Source of the DNA: Tardiphaga sp.
GTDB lineage: Bacteria; Pseudomonadota; Alphaproteobacteria; Rhizobiales; Xanthobacteraceae
Direction: 5' to 3'
DNA length: 8,227 nt
Assembly: GCA_028290765.1 (NCBI GenBank)
Contig: JAQGJF010000182.1
Span: 1-8,227, forward strand
Shown here one piece after another: positions 7,401 to 8,227 of this stretch. The notes beneath the pieces were generated by a model. That model was not told the DNA's origin, ran no database searches, and saw only the letters and a list, made by a program, of their open reading frames with translations. How positions within the stretch are numbered: position 1 is the stretch's first letter; each line of letters opens with the position of its first letter. A program made the translations under genes and the position numbers.

Positions 7401-7605
7401 CGATCGGGATGGTGATGTAGCGCTCGATCTCTTCCGAAGAGAGGCCCGGACTTTGCGTCACGATGTCGACCATCGGCGGCGTCGGGTCGGGATAGGCCTC
7501 GATATTGAGCTGCTTGAACGCGATCAGGCCGCCGACGATCACGACGACGAACAGGGCCACCATCAGATAACGGCGGTGAACGGCAAGAGCAACGAGGCGA
7601 TCCAT
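4483..7605 (-). CDS. Inner-membrane RND pump of the heavy-metal efflux type (CzcA/CusA family)
   Basis: A complete 1040-aa RND permease, a length typical of the HME-RND class, which exports substrate from the periplasm or inner membrane through a tripartite complex using the proton gradient. TM1 is at about 12-30, followed by the family signature EAYPDPTPPMVDIVTQSPGLS (36-56) and EIERYITIPIE (59-69). Membrane blocks at about 335-510 and 880-1036 surround the two large periplasmic loops. TM4 reads DFGLIVDATVIMVEA with D394, D400 and E407, at the same 6- and 7-residue spacing as the proton-relay acids of CzcA. The positions aligning with the CusA periplasmic copper-binding methionines (near PPTISLAEG 577-585, NAEFFAPLKP 623-632 and NVSEAVSGVK 671-680) carry no Met, so a Cu/Ag role is unlikely. 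A Co/Zn/Cd/Ni or non-metal substrate is possible. ATG 7605-7603 has GAAAGG ten bases upstream. The adaptor gene ends 51 bp upstream, so the two probably form one operon. The symbol is left blank because the subfamily is uncertain. Confidence 0.93.
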   Translation of the reverse strand: MDRLVALAVHRRYLMVALFVVVIVGGLIAFKQLNIEAYPDPTPPMVDIVTQSPGLSSEEIERYITIPIETQVAGIKNLRTIRTISLYGLSDIKLQFSFDYTYDEALQQVLNRLSQMAPLPGNAQPGISPLSAIGEIYRYRLVGPPNYSVLDLKTLQDWVLQRRFRAVPGVIDVTGWGGKTKTYEMQVDFNKLIAYGLTLPQLLQAVSNSNINVGGNTVNIGAQSAVVRGVGLIRSIDDLANTMVSQSGGNPVLVKDIATVTVGEKPRLGIAGLDQADDIVQGIVLMRRGEQSSPTITRVEELVASINRSSFLPPGVQIERIYDRKDLIDITTHTVLHNMVVGILLIVLLQWMFLGDLRSALIVGATIPFALFFAVIILVLRGESANLLSVGAIDFGLIVDATVIMVEAIFRRLSQTTALSEAERSHISPETVMGMKSHAILSAAADVSRSIFFAAAIIIAAFLPLFTLSGVEGNIFGPMARTYAYALAGGLLATFTVTPALSALILPSHMHETETFIVRWLHRLYMPVLRWSVGNRKIVMGGAAMLVVLTVIFGRLLGLEFLPKLEEGNLWIRATLPPTISLAEGNSYVNEMRKLIRSFPEVESVVSQHGRPDDGTDAAGLFNAEFFAPLKPVGEWPEPRDKDDLTARLLKQLQDRFPGVEFNFSQYLQDNVSEAVSGVKGENSIKLYGNDLQALTDTANKIKSVLATVQGVTDLAVFISLGQPTIQIDIDRARAARYGLTPGDINATIKVAIGGDSAGDIYEPGSDRHFPIIVRLAPEYRRSAEAIHNLRIGAPGPNGTITQIPLSEVASIQLVSGAAYIYREGQERYLPIKFSVRERDLGSAIQEAQDKVAAQVQLPPGSRVEWVGEFGNLQDAIKRLSIVVPISLALIAVLLWFNFGSMVDTLLAMSVIPMAIFGGVLGLLISGIPFSVSAAIGFIALFGIAVMDGIIILSQYNQLIDEGLDRLTAVIRTGELQLRPVLMTCVVAGVGLLPAAMSAGIGSQVQKPLAVVVVTGMMLAPLVILVTLPVLISFFSRRAR

Positions 7606-7656
7606 CCAGATCGGACCTTTCAGAAGAGCCGAGACTGATCAGCCAGGATTTTGGGG

Positions 7657-8227
7657 TTAGCTGCCCGATGCGGCGCGGTCGATGAACAGGCTGCCTTTGG
7701 TGACGATCTGTTCGCCGGGTTTGAGATTGCCTTGCACCTCGACGAGGTTGCCGTTGGTGAGGCCGGTCTTGATCTGGCGCAGTTCGATGGTCTTGTCGTC
7801 ATGTGCGACCCAGACCCGGACCTGGTCGCCCTCATAGATCAGCGCCTGCTTCGGCACTCCGATCGCCGGATGATCGCCGGCGGAATAGATGGTGACGTTG
7901 GCGAACATTTCCGGCTTCAACGAACCGTTGGGGTTGTCCACCGTGGCGCGCACCAGTAGCCGTCGGGTGGCCGGATCGATCGCCGCCGAGACGTAATTGA
8001 TCCGCGCGTTGATTTCACGGCCGGGCAAGGCCAGCACGCCGAAACTGATTTCCTGGCCGACCGACACCATCGAGGATTCGGTCTCGCGAACGAAGGCGGT
8101 GAGCCAGACCGTGGAGAGATCGCCGATCACGAAGACCGGGTCGCTGGCGCCGGTCGAGACATATTGCCCGGGACCGATTTTGCGCTGGACGACCTTGCCG
8201 GCGATCGGCGCGAAAATGGTGGCTTCC
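7657..8227 (-). CDS. Periplasmic adaptor subunit of the RND pump (HlyD/CzcB/CusB family), 5' end beyond the window
   Basis: The frame is open to the right edge of the window; 189 C-terminal residues are visible, about half of a usual adaptor. The GTG at 8130 is an internal Val codon, because family-conserved sequence continues upstream of it: ATIFAPIAGKVV and IGPGQYVSTG, the second half of the lipoyl-like domain, then DPVFVIGDLSTVWLTAFV, the hallmark entry into the beta-barrel. Next come the barrel (LPGREINARINYVSAAIDPATRRLLVRA), the membrane-proximal domain with KPEMFANVTI and VPKQALI, and a C-terminal segment GLTNGNLVEVQGNLKPGEQIV. It ends RAASGS and has no His-rich metal-binding tail in the visible part. 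The protein bridges the RND pump to an outer-membrane channel in the periplasm. It lies directly upstream of the pump gene with a 51-bp gap, so co-transcription is expected. The N-terminal signal peptide or lipobox cannot be seen. Confidence 0.93.
   Translation of the reverse strand, partial: EATIFAPIAGKVVQRKIGPGQYVSTGASDPVFVIGDLSTVWLTAFVRETESSMVSVGQEISFGVLALPGREINARINYVSAAIDPATRRLLVRATVDNPNGSLKPEMFANVTIYSAGDHPAIGVPKQALIYEGDQVRVWVAHDDKTIELRQIKTGLTNGNLVEVQGNLKPGEQIVTKGSLFIDRAASGS

Noticed and set aside
7657..8130. Reading the adaptor as a 157-aa protein starting at GTG 8130
   Set aside because: The open frame continues to the window edge with conserved adaptor sequence (APIAGKVV, IGPGQYVSTG), so this GTG is an internal Val codon and the gene is only cut by the window.

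Overview
The window looks like chromosomal sequence of a high-GC alphaproteobacterium, most plausibly from the Bradyrhizobium/Rhodopseudomonas group. The codon use, the short palindromic GTAGCCCGGATGAGCGCAGC-type intergenic repeat and the style of the genes all fit; this assignment is inference, since no rRNA or housekeeping marker is present. All four substantial genes lie on the minus strand, so transcription runs from the right edge to the left edge.

From right to left: positions 8227-7657 hold the C-terminal part of a periplasmic adaptor (HlyD/CzcB/CusB family) whose 5' end is outside the window. After 51 bp comes a complete inner-membrane RND pump of the heavy-metal-efflux type (7605-4483, 1040 aa). 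The two almost certainly form one operon for a tripartite efflux system; the outer-membrane channel is not in the window. The pump has the CzcA-type charged residues in TM4 and lacks the methionines expected of a Cu/Ag exporter, so its substrate is left open.

A 280-bp gap with several small repeats (4482-4203) separates the pump from a membrane-bound hybrid sensor kinase (4202-1893, 769 aa, GTG start). It has an N-terminal membrane region, two PAS domains, HisKA/HATPase and a C-terminal receiver, but no output domain and no adjacent response regulator. After another 159 bp comes a membrane-anchored or exported FAD-dependent oxidase of the gulonolactone/aldonolactone oxidase superfamily (1733-135). 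The spaces upstream of the kinase and of the oxidase share a motif, GTTAGGAAAC-N11-TCCGA, in the same orientation, which hints at a common regulator.

The most unusual structure is at the left edge. Positions 1-163 form an inverted repeat with 71-bp arms (69 of 71 positions paired) and a 21-bp loop. The right arm contains the last nine codons and stop of the oxidase gene. The left arm carries the same nine codons and stop on the opposite strand, so a second oxidase copy may converge tail-to-tail from outside the window, or the edge may be a fold-back. Two short REP-like elements lie head-to-head inside this palindrome. I do not see a clearly new multi-gene system (no CRISPR, toxin-antitoxin, phage, transposase or RNA gene). 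The items worth follow-up are the palindrome, the shared upstream motif and the unassigned pump substrate.
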